From assembly GCF_014253065.1 (NCBI RefSeq), contig NZ_JACLZK010000002.1:62001-126000 (forward strand): DNA of 64,000 bases, given 5' to 3'. Positions 1 to 8,447 of this stretch are shown in pieces. Under the pieces are notes generated by a model. That model was not told where the DNA came from. It worked only from the letters and a program-made list of their open reading frames with translations, and searched no databases. The stretch is from Campylobacter massiliensis. GTDB taxonomy: Bacteria; Campylobacterota; Campylobacteria; Campylobacterales; Campylobacteraceae. Positions within the stretch are counted from its first letter, which is position 1. Each line of letters starts with the position of its first letter. The translations under genes were made by a program, and so were the position numbers.

Positions 1-438
1 TTTAACGATATCTTTTTCGTCGAAATTTGCCTTTATAAACTCCTCGCCCTCGTGCGGGTGCAAAAATAGCGCTTTTTCCGTAAATATCACTTCATCGCCG
101 CCGACTGCGAAATTTCGCTTGACGTAGTGGATCTTTTCATCGTGCGGATAGCGAAAAACCACGATATCGCCGCGCTGCGGCTTTGCTCCCTCGATGAGGT
201 GGCCGTTACCGTTAAAATCGGGCAAAACCTTGACCTCTATCCACGGAATGCGCGGTGTCGAGATGCCGTAGCTAAATTTTTTAACGAAAAGATGATCGCC
301 GACTAAAAGCGTGTCCTTCATCGAACCAGACGGTATCACGAAAGCCTGCGCGACAAAGAAAATCACGAGCAAGACGATGATGACCGTGCCCGTCCAGCTG
401 TTTGAAAAATCTAAAAATTTATTAAACGCTTTTTTCAA
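1..438 (-). CDS. lepB: Signal peptidase I (partial, C-terminus beyond the window)
   Basis: Inner-membrane serine protease that removes signal peptides from exported proteins. The start is read as TTG at 438, three bases after the folD stop. Translation gives a short cytoplasmic stretch, one hydrophobic segment (about residues 17-34, VIIVLLVIFFVAQAF) and then the catalytic box PSGSMKDTL, whose serine is the nucleophile. The general-base lysine lies in the later segment HYVKRNFAVGGDE. Both signature boxes of the family are therefore visible. The reading frame stays open to base 1, so the C-terminal part is outside the window. It lies directly downstream of folD on the same strand, an arrangement I recall from C. 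jejuni, and is probably co-transcribed with it. Identification is firm; only the far end is missing. Confidence 0.93.
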   Translation of the reverse strand, partial: MKKAFNKFLDFSNSWTGTVIIVLLVIFFVAQAFVIPSGSMKDTLLVGDHLFVKKFSYGISTPRIPWIEVKVLPDFNGNGHLIEGAKPQRGDIVVFRYPHDEKIHYVKRNFAVGGDEVIFTEKALFLHPHEGEEFIKANFDEKDIVK

Positions 439-441
439 AAT

Positions 442-1293
442 TTATGCCTTTTTCGCGCGGTTTTTGGCTGATTTTATGGTGTTAGAGAGCAGCATCGCGA
501 TAGTCATCGGACCTACGCCTCCTGGAACCGGAGTTATAAACGAGCATTTGGGCGCTACCTCGTCAAATTTGACGTCGCCTTTTAGCTTGCCGTCGTCCAT
601 GCGGTTTATGCCTACATCGATTACGACGGCGCCCTCTTTTACCATACCCGCCGTTACGAAATCAGCCCTACCGATAGCGGCTACCAGGATGTCGGCGTCC
701 GCGCAAATTTCTTTTAAATTTCGTGTTTTGCTATGCGTCACGGTTACGGTCGCATTGGCGTTTAGCAGTAGATTTGCCATCGGTTTTCCCACGATGTTGC
801 TACGTCCGATCACGACGGCGTTTTTGCCCTCTAAATTGATATCGTACGCTTTAAAAATTTCCATTATGCCTAGCGGCGTGCACGGCACGAAGCCGTCAAG
901 CCCGCTAGCTAGCTTGCCGACGTTTATCGCGGCAAATCCATCCACGTCTTTTTCGGGGCTTATGGTTTCTAAAATTTTATTCGTATCTATGTGTTTTGGT
1001 AGCGGCAGCTGCACTAGGATGCCGTCGATGCCGTCGTCTAAATTTAGCACGTCTATTAGCGCAATTAGCTCGCTTTGCGTCGTAGATTCGGGCAAGCGGT
1101 GCATTACGCTTTTTATCTCGCAGGCTATGCAGGCTTTTTCTTTTGCCGCGACGTAGGTTTGGCTGGCTTTATCCTCGCCCACCAGTATCACCGCGAGCGC
1201 AGGCTCTATGCCTTGATTTTTCAAATTTAGCGCTTCGTTTTTTACTCTTTCTTTTACCTGCGCGCTTACGTTTTTGCCGTCTAATATCGTCAT
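442..1293 (-). CDS. folD: Bifunctional methylenetetrahydrofolate dehydrogenase/cyclohydrolase
   Basis: Cytosolic enzyme that interconverts methylene-, methenyl- and formyl-tetrahydrofolate and so supplies one-carbon units for purines and formyl-methionine. At 283 aa it has the normal family length. Visible motifs are the catalytic region YVAAKEKAC with its lysine, the substrate loop VQLPLPKHID, PCTPLGIMEIF, the NADP-binding stretch VVIGRSNIVGKPMANLLL and the C-terminal GGVGPMTIAMLL. The ATG start at 1293 has an AAAGGA-like sequence a few bases upstream. It is followed after three bases by lepB on the same strand. It is divergent from the cytochrome-like gene at 1376, so promoters for both directions should lie in the roughly 80 bases between them. 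Confidence 0.96.
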   Translation of the reverse strand: MTILDGKNVSAQVKERVKNEALNLKNQGIEPALAVILVGEDKASQTYVAAKEKACIACEIKSVMHRLPESTTQSELIALIDVLNLDDGIDGILVQLPLPKHIDTNKILETISPEKDVDGFAAINVGKLASGLDGFVPCTPLGIMEIFKAYDINLEGKNAVVIGRSNIVGKPMANLLLNANATVTVTHSKTRNLKEICADADILVAAIGRADFVTAGMVKEGAVVIDVGINRMDDGKLKGDVKFDEVAPKCSFITPVPGGVGPMTIAMLLSNTIKSAKNRAKKA

Positions 1294-1375
1294 TTTCGTC
1301 CTTTATTACTTTTTAATCGCAAAGATTGTATGATAGCTAATTTTAGATTAAATTTACGAAAAAGCGAAAGAATTT

Positions 1376-1732
1376 ATGAAAATTTGGCTGATTTTAGGGC
1401 TACTTTGCGGCGCAGCGTTTGCGAGCGATTTTATCACGAAAAACGAATACGCAAAGATGCTCTATCAAAACCCGCGCGGCATCGGCTGCGACAAGTGTCA
1501 CGGCAAGGGCGGCGAGGGTTCGCTCATATCAAAATATAGACATTTTGATAAAAAAACGAAGCAGGTCATCGACGACGAGCTAAGAGCGCCTCGGATAAAC
1601 AATCTTGATTTTGAGACGTTTAAAGAGGGCGTACTAAGCGCAAAAAGCGTGATGCCTAGCTACTTTCTAACCGACGAAGAGATAAATTTACTTTACGAAT
1701 ACGTTATAAATTTCAACAAGGATAAAAAATGA
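1376..1732 (+). CDS. Small periplasmic c-type cytochrome-like protein
   Basis: A 118-aa exported protein. It begins with a signal peptide ([16 protein letters not shown], cleavage likely after ASA-type residues near 16-18) and has a single heme-binding motif CDKCH at about residues 38-42. A methionine in SVMPSYF, about 50 residues further on, is a plausible sixth heme ligand as in class I cytochromes. It ends four bases into hemL, so the two genes are translationally coupled. The same neighbour order (hemL, small periplasmic protein, folD, lepB) is recalled from C. jejuni. It is likely a monoheme electron carrier or a partner of a respiratory enzyme; the partner cannot be told from the sequence. 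Confidence 0.8.
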   Translation: MKIWLILGLLCGAAFASDFITKNEYAKMLYQNPRGIGCDKCHGKGGEGSLISKYRHFDKKTKQVIDDELRAPRINNLDFETFKEGVLSAKSVMPSYFLTDEEINLLYEYVINFNKDKK

Positions 1733-3144
1733 CGAACAAAGAAGCTTTTGGACTGGCGAAAATTTATATCCCGGGCGGCGTGGATTCGCCCGTTCGCGCG
1801 TTTGGCAGCGTCGGCGGCGAGCCTTTTGTAGTAGATCGCGGCGAGGGCGCGTATCTAGTCGATATCGAGGGAAACCGCTATCTGGACTTCATCCAGAGCT
1901 GGGGACCGCTTATCTTCGGTCACTGCGACCCCGATATCGAGAGCGCGGTGATAGCGACGGCTAAAAAGGGACTAAGCTTTGGCGCTCCGTCAAATTTAGA
2001 AACGAGGCTAGCTAAACTAATCTGCGACGAGTTTAAAAACGTAGAAAAGGTGCGCTTCGTAAGCTCGGGCACCGAGGCCACTATGAGCGCGATACGCGTA
2101 GCGCGCGGCTTTAGCGGTAAGGACGGACTCATAAAATTTGAAGGCTGCTACCACGGGCACAGCGACGCGCTTTTGGTAAAGGCAGGTAGCGGCGCGACCA
2201 CCTACGGCAACGCATCTAGCGGCGGAGTACCGGCGGACGTGGTGAAAAACACGTATCTAGCGCGCTATAACGATATAGAAAGCGTGCGAGCGATATTTGA
2301 GGCAAATAGAGGCAAAATCGGCGCGCTGATAATCGAGCCGATCGCGGGAAATATGGGGCTCGTGCCTGCTGATAACGAGTTTTTGAGCGAGCTTAGACGC
2401 CTTTGCGACGAAAACGGCGCGGTTCTGATATTTGACGAGGTCATGAGCGGATTTCGAGCGAGCAGACACGGATCGTTCGAATTTAACGGTATCGAGGCCG
2501 ATCTAGTGACGTTTGGTAAAGTTATCGGCGGAGGCTGCCCGGCGGCTGCGTTTGGCGGAAAGTCTGCCATCATGGACTGCCTAAGTCCCGAAGGCGCCGT
2601 ATATCAGGCCGGTACGCTAAGCGGCAATCCCGTAGCTATGGCCGCAGGCATCGCAAGCCTAAGTAAAATTTTTGCCGACAACGAGCTTTATGACCGCCTA
2701 AACAAGCTAGCCGTGCTATTTGCTCACGGACTAAAAAGCGTCGCCACGAAGCACGGCATCGCTCTGCAAACGACGGTGAGAGGCTCGATGTTTGGATTTT
2801 TCTTTACGGCAAACGAGGTCAAAAACTACGACGACGCGCTAAAAAGCGACGTTAAACTTTACGCTAAATTTCACGCCAAAATGCTTAAAAAAGGCGTTTA
2901 TCTAGCGCCTAGCCAGTTTGAGACGGGCTTCATCTGCGACGCGATGAGCGAGGACGATATCAAATTTGCCGTTAAGGCCGCGGACGAGAGCTTTGCCGAG
3001 ATAGCTGCGGAGAGCGCTAGCGAGAACGAGGAGATGCGCGAGGTAAAAGCAAGGATCGCCGATCTGGAAGAGCGTCTAAAAGAGGCTAGAAAAGAGCGCG
3101 AAGCGATACAAGAGCGCATGAAAAATAGCTGGGGATTTGCCTAA
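1729..3144 (+). CDS. hemL: Glutamate-1-semialdehyde 2,1-aminomutase
   Basis: PLP-dependent enzyme making 5-aminolevulinate from glutamate-1-semialdehyde, an early step of heme synthesis. Family landmarks are [10 protein letters not shown] near the N-terminus, the PLP phosphate-binding [12 protein letters not shown], the [16 protein letters not shown] loop, [10 protein letters not shown], and the Schiff-base lysine in [19 protein letters not shown]. The protein is 471 aa against a usual 425-430. The extra about 40 residues are a C-terminal charged helix (about 428-471, e.g. [20 protein letters not shown]) that looks like a coiled coil and is not part of the standard fold. It overlaps the gene before it by four bases and touches the next gene, so it sits inside a tight operon. 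Confidence 0.95.
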   Translation: MTNKEAFGLAKIYIPGGVDSPVRAFGSVGGEPFVVDRGEGAYLVDIEGNRYLDFIQSWGPLIFGHCDPDIESAVIATAKKGLSFGAPSNLETRLAKLICDEFKNVEKVRFVSSGTEATMSAIRVARGFSGKDGLIKFEGCYHGHSDALLVKAGSGATTYGNASSGGVPADVVKNTYLARYNDIESVRAIFEANRGKIGALIIEPIAGNMGLVPADNEFLSELRRLCDENGAVLIFDEVMSGFRASRHGSFEFNGIEADLVTFGKVIGGGCPAAAFGGKSAIMDCLSPEGAVYQAGTLSGNPVAMAAGIASLSKIFADNELYDRLNKLAVLFAHGLKSVATKHGIALQTTVRGSMFGFFFTANEVKNYDDALKSDVKLYAKFHAKMLKKGVYLAPSQFETGFICDAMSEDDIKFAVKAADESFAEIAAESASENEEMREVKARIADLEERLKEARKEREAIQERMKNSWGFA

Positions 3145-3422
3145 TGGCGAAGATAAATTTAGGCGACGTCGTAAAGGGCGCCGAGCAGCTAAGCCTGGGC
3201 ATATCTATCGTCGTAGCGCTTGCTATCGGGGCCGGGTTTGGCTACTGGGCGATGAAGGAAACCGGCTGGACGTGGACGCTGTTTGCGGGCGTCGCCGTGG
3301 GCATCGCCGCAGCCGCGCTAAACGTCAAAAAGGCCTACGACGCGCAGATAAAAAGCCTTGACGAACTAAAAGACAAAGGTAAATTTAAACCCGCGAAAGA
3401 CGATGACGAGGACGATGAGTGA
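3144..3422 (+). CDS. AtpZ/AtpI-like small membrane protein
   Basis: A 92-aa protein with two closely spaced hydrophobic segments (about residues 16-36, LGISIVVALAIGAGFGYWAM, and 43-61, TLFAGVAVGIAAAALNV) joined by a short turn, then a highly charged acidic tail DDDEDDE. This is the pattern of the AtpI/AtpZ family associated with F1Fo ATP synthase assembly or with magnesium/calcium handling. It is not next to atp genes here. Its start ATG overlaps the hemL stop by one base and its stop overlaps the GTG start of the next gene, so it is translationally coupled on both sides. Family assignment is by pattern only. Confidence 0.6.
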   Translation: MAKINLGDVVKGAEQLSLGISIVVALAIGAGFGYWAMKETGWTWTLFAGVAVGIAAAALNVKKAYDAQIKSLDELKDKGKFKPAKDDDEDDE

Positions 3423-4081
3423 ATTTTAAGCTCCTTGCCGTTTACGGCGCGTTTGAGGCCTTGCTATTGCTGGGCTCGGCGGTGTTTGGCCGCGCGTGGT
3501 TTTACAGCTCGCAGGTCGCGTTTGCGGGCTCGCTTTTGGTGCTGGCGGCGACCTTTAGAGCCTATAAAAAGCGCGTAGAAAACGGCGTGCGAGACTATGA
3601 CGCCTCCGCGGATGACGATATAGACGAGTGGGGCGAAAATCACGAGGAGTTTCCCGACCGCCCTGTGGAGGCTAAATTTGACGAGCATGACCCGCGCCGC
3701 GAAGATACTAAGCGTCTAGATGAGTTAAATTTAAACGACGAAAACGAGCGGGCTAAATTTGACGAGCAAAATTTAAGTGACGCAGACCAAAGCGGTGGTT
3801 TAAATTTAAGCCTGGCAAACGAGTCAAATTTGAGCAAGTCAAATCAAAATAGCGAAACTAAGCCCTCAAAAAAGCAAAATTTCGCGCGTAATTTAAAGCA
3901 AAATTCGCCCAACTACTTCACCGCTTTCGTGCCTTTTCGGCTGATCGCGTATGCGGTTTTGGTCGTCGGATTTTTGGCGCTAAAAAGACAAGACAACCTT
4001 GATATCGCCGCGTTTTTGATTGCGCTTGCGGCGATGCCCGCGGGCGCTTTGATATATGGAGTAAAAAGCAATGAGAAATAG
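3419..4081 (+). CDS. Membrane protein with long charged linker, unknown function
   Basis: A 220-aa protein with a GTG start overlapping the preceding stop. It has two hydrophobic segments near the N-terminus (about residues 5-45), a hydrophilic middle rich in Asn, Lys, Asp and Glu (about 60-160), and two more hydrophobic segments near the C-terminus (about 172-212). The middle part is built on repeated AAATTT-containing words: GCTAAATTTGACGAGCA occurs at about 3671 and 3751, and TTAAATTTAA three times. It therefore looks like a slack linker rather than a folded domain. It lies between the AtpZ-like gene and an MFS permease, overlapping the latter by 11 bases. No family is recognised. Confidence 0.6.
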   Translation: MNFKLLAVYGAFEALLLLGSAVFGRAWFYSSQVAFAGSLLVLAATFRAYKKRVENGVRDYDASADDDIDEWGENHEEFPDRPVEAKFDEHDPRREDTKRLDELNLNDENERAKFDEQNLSDADQSGGLNLSLANESNLSKSNQNSETKPSKKQNFARNLKQNSPNYFTAFVPFRLIAYAVLVVGFLALKRQDNLDIAAFLIALAAMPAGALIYGVKSNEK

Positions 4082-5267
4082 CTCGATAATAACGATCAGA
4101 TCGATGTTTGCACTATTTGTGGGGATGGCGTTTTTGTTTGTGGGAAACGGCCTCATCATCAGCTCTGCGGGCGTCGAACTAAAAAAAATGGGCGCGGACG
4201 AGCTAGAAACGGGATTTGTCATCGCGGTATTTTTCGTTGGAGCTATGATAGCTACGATATTTTCACATAAAATCGTCTCAAAAGTCGGCCACATAAGAAG
4301 CTTTGGGATATTTGCGTCGCTTTTTGGTATCGCGGCGATGTTTCACGACCTTAGCCAAAATCTCTACTTTTGGGCCTTTTTGCGCGGGTGTTTGGGTTTT
4401 TGCTACTACTCGATTTTAATGATAATCGAAAGCTGGCTCAACGCGCGCGCTAGAAACGAAGTGCGCTCGCGAGTACTGGCATTTTACGAGATCACGTTTT
4501 ACGTATGTTTTGGGCTGGGCATCCTCGTGCTATCGCTAAATTTATCCACTTCGCACGTGCTTTTGCTTAGTGCGGCGTTTATTTTGTTTTCGAGTATTCC
4601 TTTAAATTTAATCCGCATCAAAGAGCCGCCTATCCCCGAAAAAAAGAGCGTCTCGATCCCGAGGGTCTTTGCGCTCGTGCCTTTGGCGCTCATTACCAGC
4701 ATCGTAGCGGGCATCCTCATAAACGGCTTTTTTACGATGGCTAGCGTTTATATCCTGCTGCAAGGATACGGCGCGAGGGAGGTTTCGTTTTTTATGACCG
4801 TCGCGATGGCGGGCGGCTTTATCGCCCACTCTCTCATCGGCGGTTTTTCGGATAAATTCGGTCGCCGCCCCGCGATAATGTGCTGCGCGGGCGTGTCTCT
4901 ATTTGCGGCTATTTGTTTTTTGGCGCTTAAGCCCTCTATCTACGCACAGTACGTTTTGTCGTTTTTTTTGGGTTCTGGCGCTTTTTGCCTCTACGCGTTA
5001 TCGCTTGCTCGCGCCAACGACGTTTTAAAGCACAAAAATCAAGGCATCGAAGTAGGGCGCGCCGTACTTTTTAGCTACTCTTTCGGCTCGCTTCTTTCGT
5101 CCGTGATAATGGGCGCTAGCATGCAAATTTTAGGCTTTGACGGCTTTATGTGGGTTTACGTGGCGCTGCTTGCGTTTCTCATTGCGTTTTGCTTCACGCA
5201 AAAAACCGTTCCGCTTGAAAGCAGAAGCGACTTTGAACATAGTCCCGGCACGATGGCAAATAGCTAA
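4071..5267 (+). CDS. MFS transporter
   Basis: A 398-aa polytopic membrane protein with about twelve hydrophobic segments, of the major facilitator superfamily. The MFS loop 2-3 signature is only weakly present, but the equivalent between segments 8 and 9 reads GGFSDKFGRRPAIM, a typical G-x-x-x-D-R/K-x-G-R-R motif. Substrate cannot be told. The start ATG is within the end of the preceding gene, so it is expressed as the last of the hemL operon. The next gene starts about 30 bases downstream. The gene order recalled from C. jejuni has an MFS permease in the same place. Confidence 0.88.
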   Translation: MRNSSIITIRSMFALFVGMAFLFVGNGLIISSAGVELKKMGADELETGFVIAVFFVGAMIATIFSHKIVSKVGHIRSFGIFASLFGIAAMFHDLSQNLYFWAFLRGCLGFCYYSILMIIESWLNARARNEVRSRVLAFYEITFYVCFGLGILVLSLNLSTSHVLLLSAAFILFSSIPLNLIRIKEPPIPEKKSVSIPRVFALVPLALITSIVAGILINGFFTMASVYILLQGYGAREVSFFMTVAMAGGFIAHSLIGGFSDKFGRRPAIMCCAGVSLFAAICFLALKPSIYAQYVLSFFLGSGAFCLYALSLARANDVLKHKNQGIEVGRAVLFSYSFGSLLSSVIMGASMQILGFDGFMWVYVALLAFLIAFCFTQKTVPLESRSDFEHSPGTMANS

Positions 5268-5297
5268 TGAAAATCTCAAATTTGACGATATAGCCGT

Positions 5298-6995
5298 ATG
5301 GAATCAGTAAGCAACTCAGTAAGTTCGCAAATCGCAACCCAGGCCGCAGTCAGCGGCGCTCTGCCTAAAACGGGCGGACCCGGCGGCCCAGGCGCCGGAC
5401 AGACGGGTCAGGCGGGCGAAACCAAAAATCTTTTTAAAAATCAGCCCGCGCCTGCGCAAAATTTGGACTCCGAGGCCGCAGATAACGCCGTAAAGGATCT
5501 AGATAAGCTCGTAAATAAGCTTTTAAACGAGCTAAAATCAAGTCCGGCGCAGGCCAAAGAGCTAGCCGCTCAGGCAAAAAATCTGCAACTTTCGCCAAAT
5601 CTCGCAAAAGACATGAAAAGCCTCGTCGCGCTTGCCGAAAACGAGCCCGATCTAAAGGAATTTGCACTCAAGCTAAAGGAGTTTTTAAAACCGGTCGCCG
5701 ATCTAAAAAACGCGCCTCTAAACGAACAGATAAAAAGCTCGGGCATCATGCTAGAGGCAAATTTAAAAGAGGCGCTAAACGGCAAATTTAACCTACCCAG
5801 CGCGATAAATAAGCTGTTTGGCGATATAAAAAATCTCTCGAATCAGCAGCTTTTGGAGCAAATTTCAACACTTACTAAGGATGACAGCCTAAGTACGAAC
5901 GAAAGCTTTGCTAAGCTTGATCAAATTTTACAAAACGCTAAAACCGCAGCCAAGGATACGCTAGCCGGCTCGCCTTTTAAACAGCTTTTTGAGATCGCGG
6001 ATAAACTCGAAAACGCAGCTAAATTTATGGATAAACAGGCAAACGCGATGAGTAGCAGCGGACTAAGCCTAAACGAAAAAACGCTAAACAACGAGCTAAA
6101 TAAAATCTCGCAGCTGCTGGCAAGCGCGGGCGAAAAAATGCAAAATTTAAACAGCGAAAAGCTAAGTCAAAACAGAGGCTTTGCTCTAAATTTCGCCGAA
6201 CTAAAAAACGCATCAAAAGATCTAACGGGCGAGCTTAGCGTGCTTGCGGCCTCGCAGGATAAATTTAACGACTTTGCGCAAAAAATCGTCCGAGACGGTA
6301 CGGATGGGAGCGAGGGCGCGACGCTGCAAGATAAGCTGCAAAATGCGGCTAGAAAGTTAAATTTCGCCTTGCAAATCGCCGATAAAGCTGGCTTTGAAGC
6401 AAAAAATAACTTAGATGAAGTCGGCAAGCTAATCAAACAGCAAAATATCGCTCGCGGCGAGCTTGGCGCCGTGACGCCAAAAAGCGCCGAAGAGACGGCA
6501 AAGGTGCTGCAAAACGACGTAAAAAGCGCGCTTTTAAACATGCAGTCAAAGTCTCCGGACGCTAGCCCCGTAAAAGACGCTGCCTCAAAGCTACTCGCTC
6601 AAATCGAGATGCACCAGCTAGCCTCCGCGGTCGCAGGCGGCGTGCAGACCTATCTGCCCTACGTCTGGGAGGGCGTAGAGGGCGGAAACATCAGGTTTAA
6701 GCAGGGCAAAAAGCAAAAACATTACGCGCAAATCGACCTAAATTTTCAAAATTTCGGCCAAATCAACATCATGGTGGCGCTTAGCGAAAACAAATACATC
6801 GACCTTGCGATCGCGACGCAAAAAGAGGAGTTTAAGGAGCTGATTTTAAGCGGCGCGAAGGAGCTAAAAAGGGCTATCGGCGAGCAGGGCTTGATAGTGT
6901 CGAATTTTAGTCTAAAAACCATGCCAAAGCTGCGCCTTAGCGGCGTTTACGGCGGTCTGGATAAGCTTGATATGGGCTTTGATAAAAAGGCGTAA
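5298..6995 (+). CDS. Probable flagellar hook-length control (FliK)-like protein
   Basis: A 565-aa Gln/Asn/Lys/Ala-rich protein. Residues 1-430 are long low-complexity helices. The C-terminal about 130 residues look like a folded domain (QTYLPYVWEGVEGGNIRFKQ, HYAQIDLNFQNFGQINIMVAL, LRLSGVYGGLDKLDMGF). That architecture, an extended variable part followed by a small conserved C-terminal domain containing a YxQIDLNFxNFG strand, is what FliK-type rulers have. The gene two bases downstream encodes a FlhB-C-terminus-like protein, the known interaction partner of FliK, which supports a flagellar role. I do not see sequence identity with canonical FliK, so the name is an inference from layout and context. 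Confidence 0.55.
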   Translation: MESVSNSVSSQIATQAAVSGALPKTGGPGGPGAGQTGQAGETKNLFKNQPAPAQNLDSEAADNAVKDLDKLVNKLLNELKSSPAQAKELAAQAKNLQLSPNLAKDMKSLVALAENEPDLKEFALKLKEFLKPVADLKNAPLNEQIKSSGIMLEANLKEALNGKFNLPSAINKLFGDIKNLSNQQLLEQISTLTKDDSLSTNESFAKLDQILQNAKTAAKDTLAGSPFKQLFEIADKLENAAKFMDKQANAMSSSGLSLNEKTLNNELNKISQLLASAGEKMQNLNSEKLSQNRGFALNFAELKNASKDLTGELSVLAASQDKFNDFAQKIVRDGTDGSEGATLQDKLQNAARKLNFALQIADKAGFEAKNNLDEVGKLIKQQNIARGELGAVTPKSAEETAKVLQNDVKSALLNMQSKSPDASPVKDAASKLLAQIEMHQLASAVAGGVQTYLPYVWEGVEGGNIRFKQGKKQKHYAQIDLNFQNFGQINIMVALSENKYIDLAIATQKEEFKELILSGAKELKRAIGEQGLIVSNFSLKTMPKLRLSGVYGGLDKLDMGFDKKA

Positions 6996-6997
6996 AA

Positions 6998-7267
6998 TTG
7001 GCAAAAGTGCAAAAAACTAAAAAAGCCGTGGCTCTTGGCTACAACCGTCAAAAAGATAATGCCCCAAAAGTGCTGGCTACGGGTTCGGGCGAAGTGGCAA
7101 AAAATATCATAAATCTAGCCAAATCTCACGACATACCGATCAAAGAGGACGCCGATCTAATCGAGGTTCTAAGTAAGGTCGATCTAAACGAGGAAGTCCC
7201 GCCAAATCTCTATAAAGCAGTCGCCGAAATCTTTAGCTTTTTGTATCAAATGACGAATAAAAAATAG
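6998..7267 (+). CDS. FlhB C-terminal-domain paralogue (type III export switch-like)
   Basis: An 89-aa soluble protein that matches only the cytoplasmic tail of FlhB/YscU: VALGYNRQKDNAPKVLATG, then IINLAKSHDIPIKEDADLIEVL and a closing helix. In FlhB the autocleavage motif NPTH lies just upstream of this segment; here the protein starts after it, so this is the post-cleavage part alone. The TTG start at 6998 is two bases after the stop of the FliK-like gene. Stand-alone homologues (often called FhlB or FlhX) are known in Campylobacter and Helicobacter and can partly replace the FlhB tail. Likely role: flagellar export specificity. Confidence 0.8.
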   Translation: MAKVQKTKKAVALGYNRQKDNAPKVLATGSGEVAKNIINLAKSHDIPIKEDADLIEVLSKVDLNEEVPPNLYKAVAEIFSFLYQMTNKK

Positions 7268-7340
7268 GACGTTTGTCGTAAAGCAAGGCGAGATCAGGCT
7301 GCTTTCAAGCGTAAATTTGGACGAGAATTAGGAAATTTAA

Positions 7341-7529
7341 ATGAAAAAGACGGTCGGGATAATGCTAATTTTAGCTTTGCCCTTATTAATCTTGTTTTCT
7401 GCTCTAGTTTTTGCTAGCGACAACGCGTCAAAAGGCGCAAACTACCCAAAACACGCGCTGGAAAAAGCGGTAACTCACGATAAAAAAGAGCCTCATCCAA
7501 AAAAGATAAAACCGTCAATCATAAAGTAA
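7341..7529 (+). CDS. Small exported basic protein, unknown
   Basis: A 62-aa product with a clear N-terminal signal peptide (MKKTVGIMLILALPLLILFSALVFA, cut probably after AFA/FAS) and a mature part of about 36 residues rich in Lys and His (KAVTHDKKEPHPKKIKPS). A TTAGGAAATTTAA stretch upstream gives a modest ribosome-binding site. No family is recognised. It is plausible as a real gene because of the well-formed signal sequence, but short enough to be doubtful. Confidence 0.45.
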   Translation: MKKTVGIMLILALPLLILFSALVFASDNASKGANYPKHALEKAVTHDKKEPHPKKIKPSIIK

Positions 7530-7883
7530 AATTTGACGGAAAGTTCGCGTCTAAATGTTGCAACTAAAGCAAGTGCGATAAAATGAGTTTCGTGCGGTCA
7601 AATTTGAGTACAAGCACAGCAAGGCGTGAATAAAATGAAAGCCAGCCAAATTTGAGCAAGATATGTTCTGTATAAAAGCCGTTACTTGGACCGCCGATGT
7701 CTCAGTAAAATTTAACCAATTTCACGCCGTTTCTGCAATCTCCAAAATCTTACTCAAATTTGACCGCAGCGTTTAGTTAGCGTAAAATTATTTGCATTAT
7801 TTTATGTATTTTTGCCTTATAGCTAAATTTAATATAAATAAAGATAAAATAGCCGTAAAATTAACTCAAAAAACGGAATAAAT
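7530..7883. other. Intergenic region, 354 bp, AAATTT-rich, promoter for cheB at its right end
   Basis: No reading frame is credible here. The stretch contains several copies of AAATTT, often as CAAATTTGA. Near its end GATAAAAT (7843-7850) is a good Campylobacter-style -10 element followed by the TTG start of cheB about 34 bases later. Confidence 0.5.
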
Positions 7884-8447
7884 TTGAAACAAAAACTGGT
7901 CTTAGTCGGCGCCTCGACAGGCGGTCCGGGACATTTAAAAAGGCTTTTTAAGGGGCTTGATCTAAACGGTGCTAGCGTCGTTATCGCGCAGCATATGAGC
8001 CTGGCTTTCATCCCTAGTTTTATCTCGCAGTTTGACAAGGAGTGCGCGGCGGAGGTGGTTATGCTGGGCGCGCCTGTGCAGCTAAAAAGCGCGATATATA
8101 TCTGCGAGAAAAACTCCGAGATAATCTCCGCTAGCCCCCTAACGGCCGGTATGTGTTCGCCCATGAAAGAGACCACGTATAACCCCAACGTGGACGTACT
8201 TTTTCGCTCGGGCGTGCAGGCTTGCAAATTTGCCGACGTCATGGCGATCCTGCTAACTGGCATCGGCGACGACGGCGCGCGCGGACTAAACGAGCTATAT
8301 AAAGCGGGCGCTAAATGCGTCGCCGAAAACGAGGAGAGCGCGATCGTCTACGGCATGCCAAAGCGCGCGAAAGAAATCAACGCAAATTTAAGGTCGCTAC
8401 CCATCGGCGGTATAAGGGCGGAACTAGAAAGGTTTTTACATGCTTGA
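7884..8447 (+). CDS. cheB: Chemotaxis protein-glutamate methylesterase, catalytic domain only
   Basis: Removes methyl groups from chemoreceptors, resetting adaptation. The 187-aa protein consists only of the CheB esterase domain. The catalytic triad is visible as Ser in LVGASTGGPGHL (about residue 10), His in VIAQHMSL (about 37) and Asp in LTGIGDDGARGL (about 131). The response-regulator domain that normally precedes it is absent, which is typical of Campylobacter CheB, so phosphorylation cannot control it in the E. coli way. The start is TTG at 7884. It overlaps cheR by eight bases, so the opposing methylation enzymes are co-translated. Confidence 0.93.
   Translation: MKQKLVLVGASTGGPGHLKRLFKGLDLNGASVVIAQHMSLAFIPSFISQFDKECAAEVVMLGAPVQLKSAIYICEKNSEIISASPLTAGMCSPMKETTYNPNVDVLFRSGVQACKFADVMAILLTGIGDDGARGLNELYKAGAKCVAENEESAIVYGMPKRAKEINANLRSLPIGGIRAELERFLHA

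Noticed and set aside
311-1156. 281-codon plus-strand ORF
   Set aside because: Runs antisense to lepB and folD, both of which carry full family motifs.
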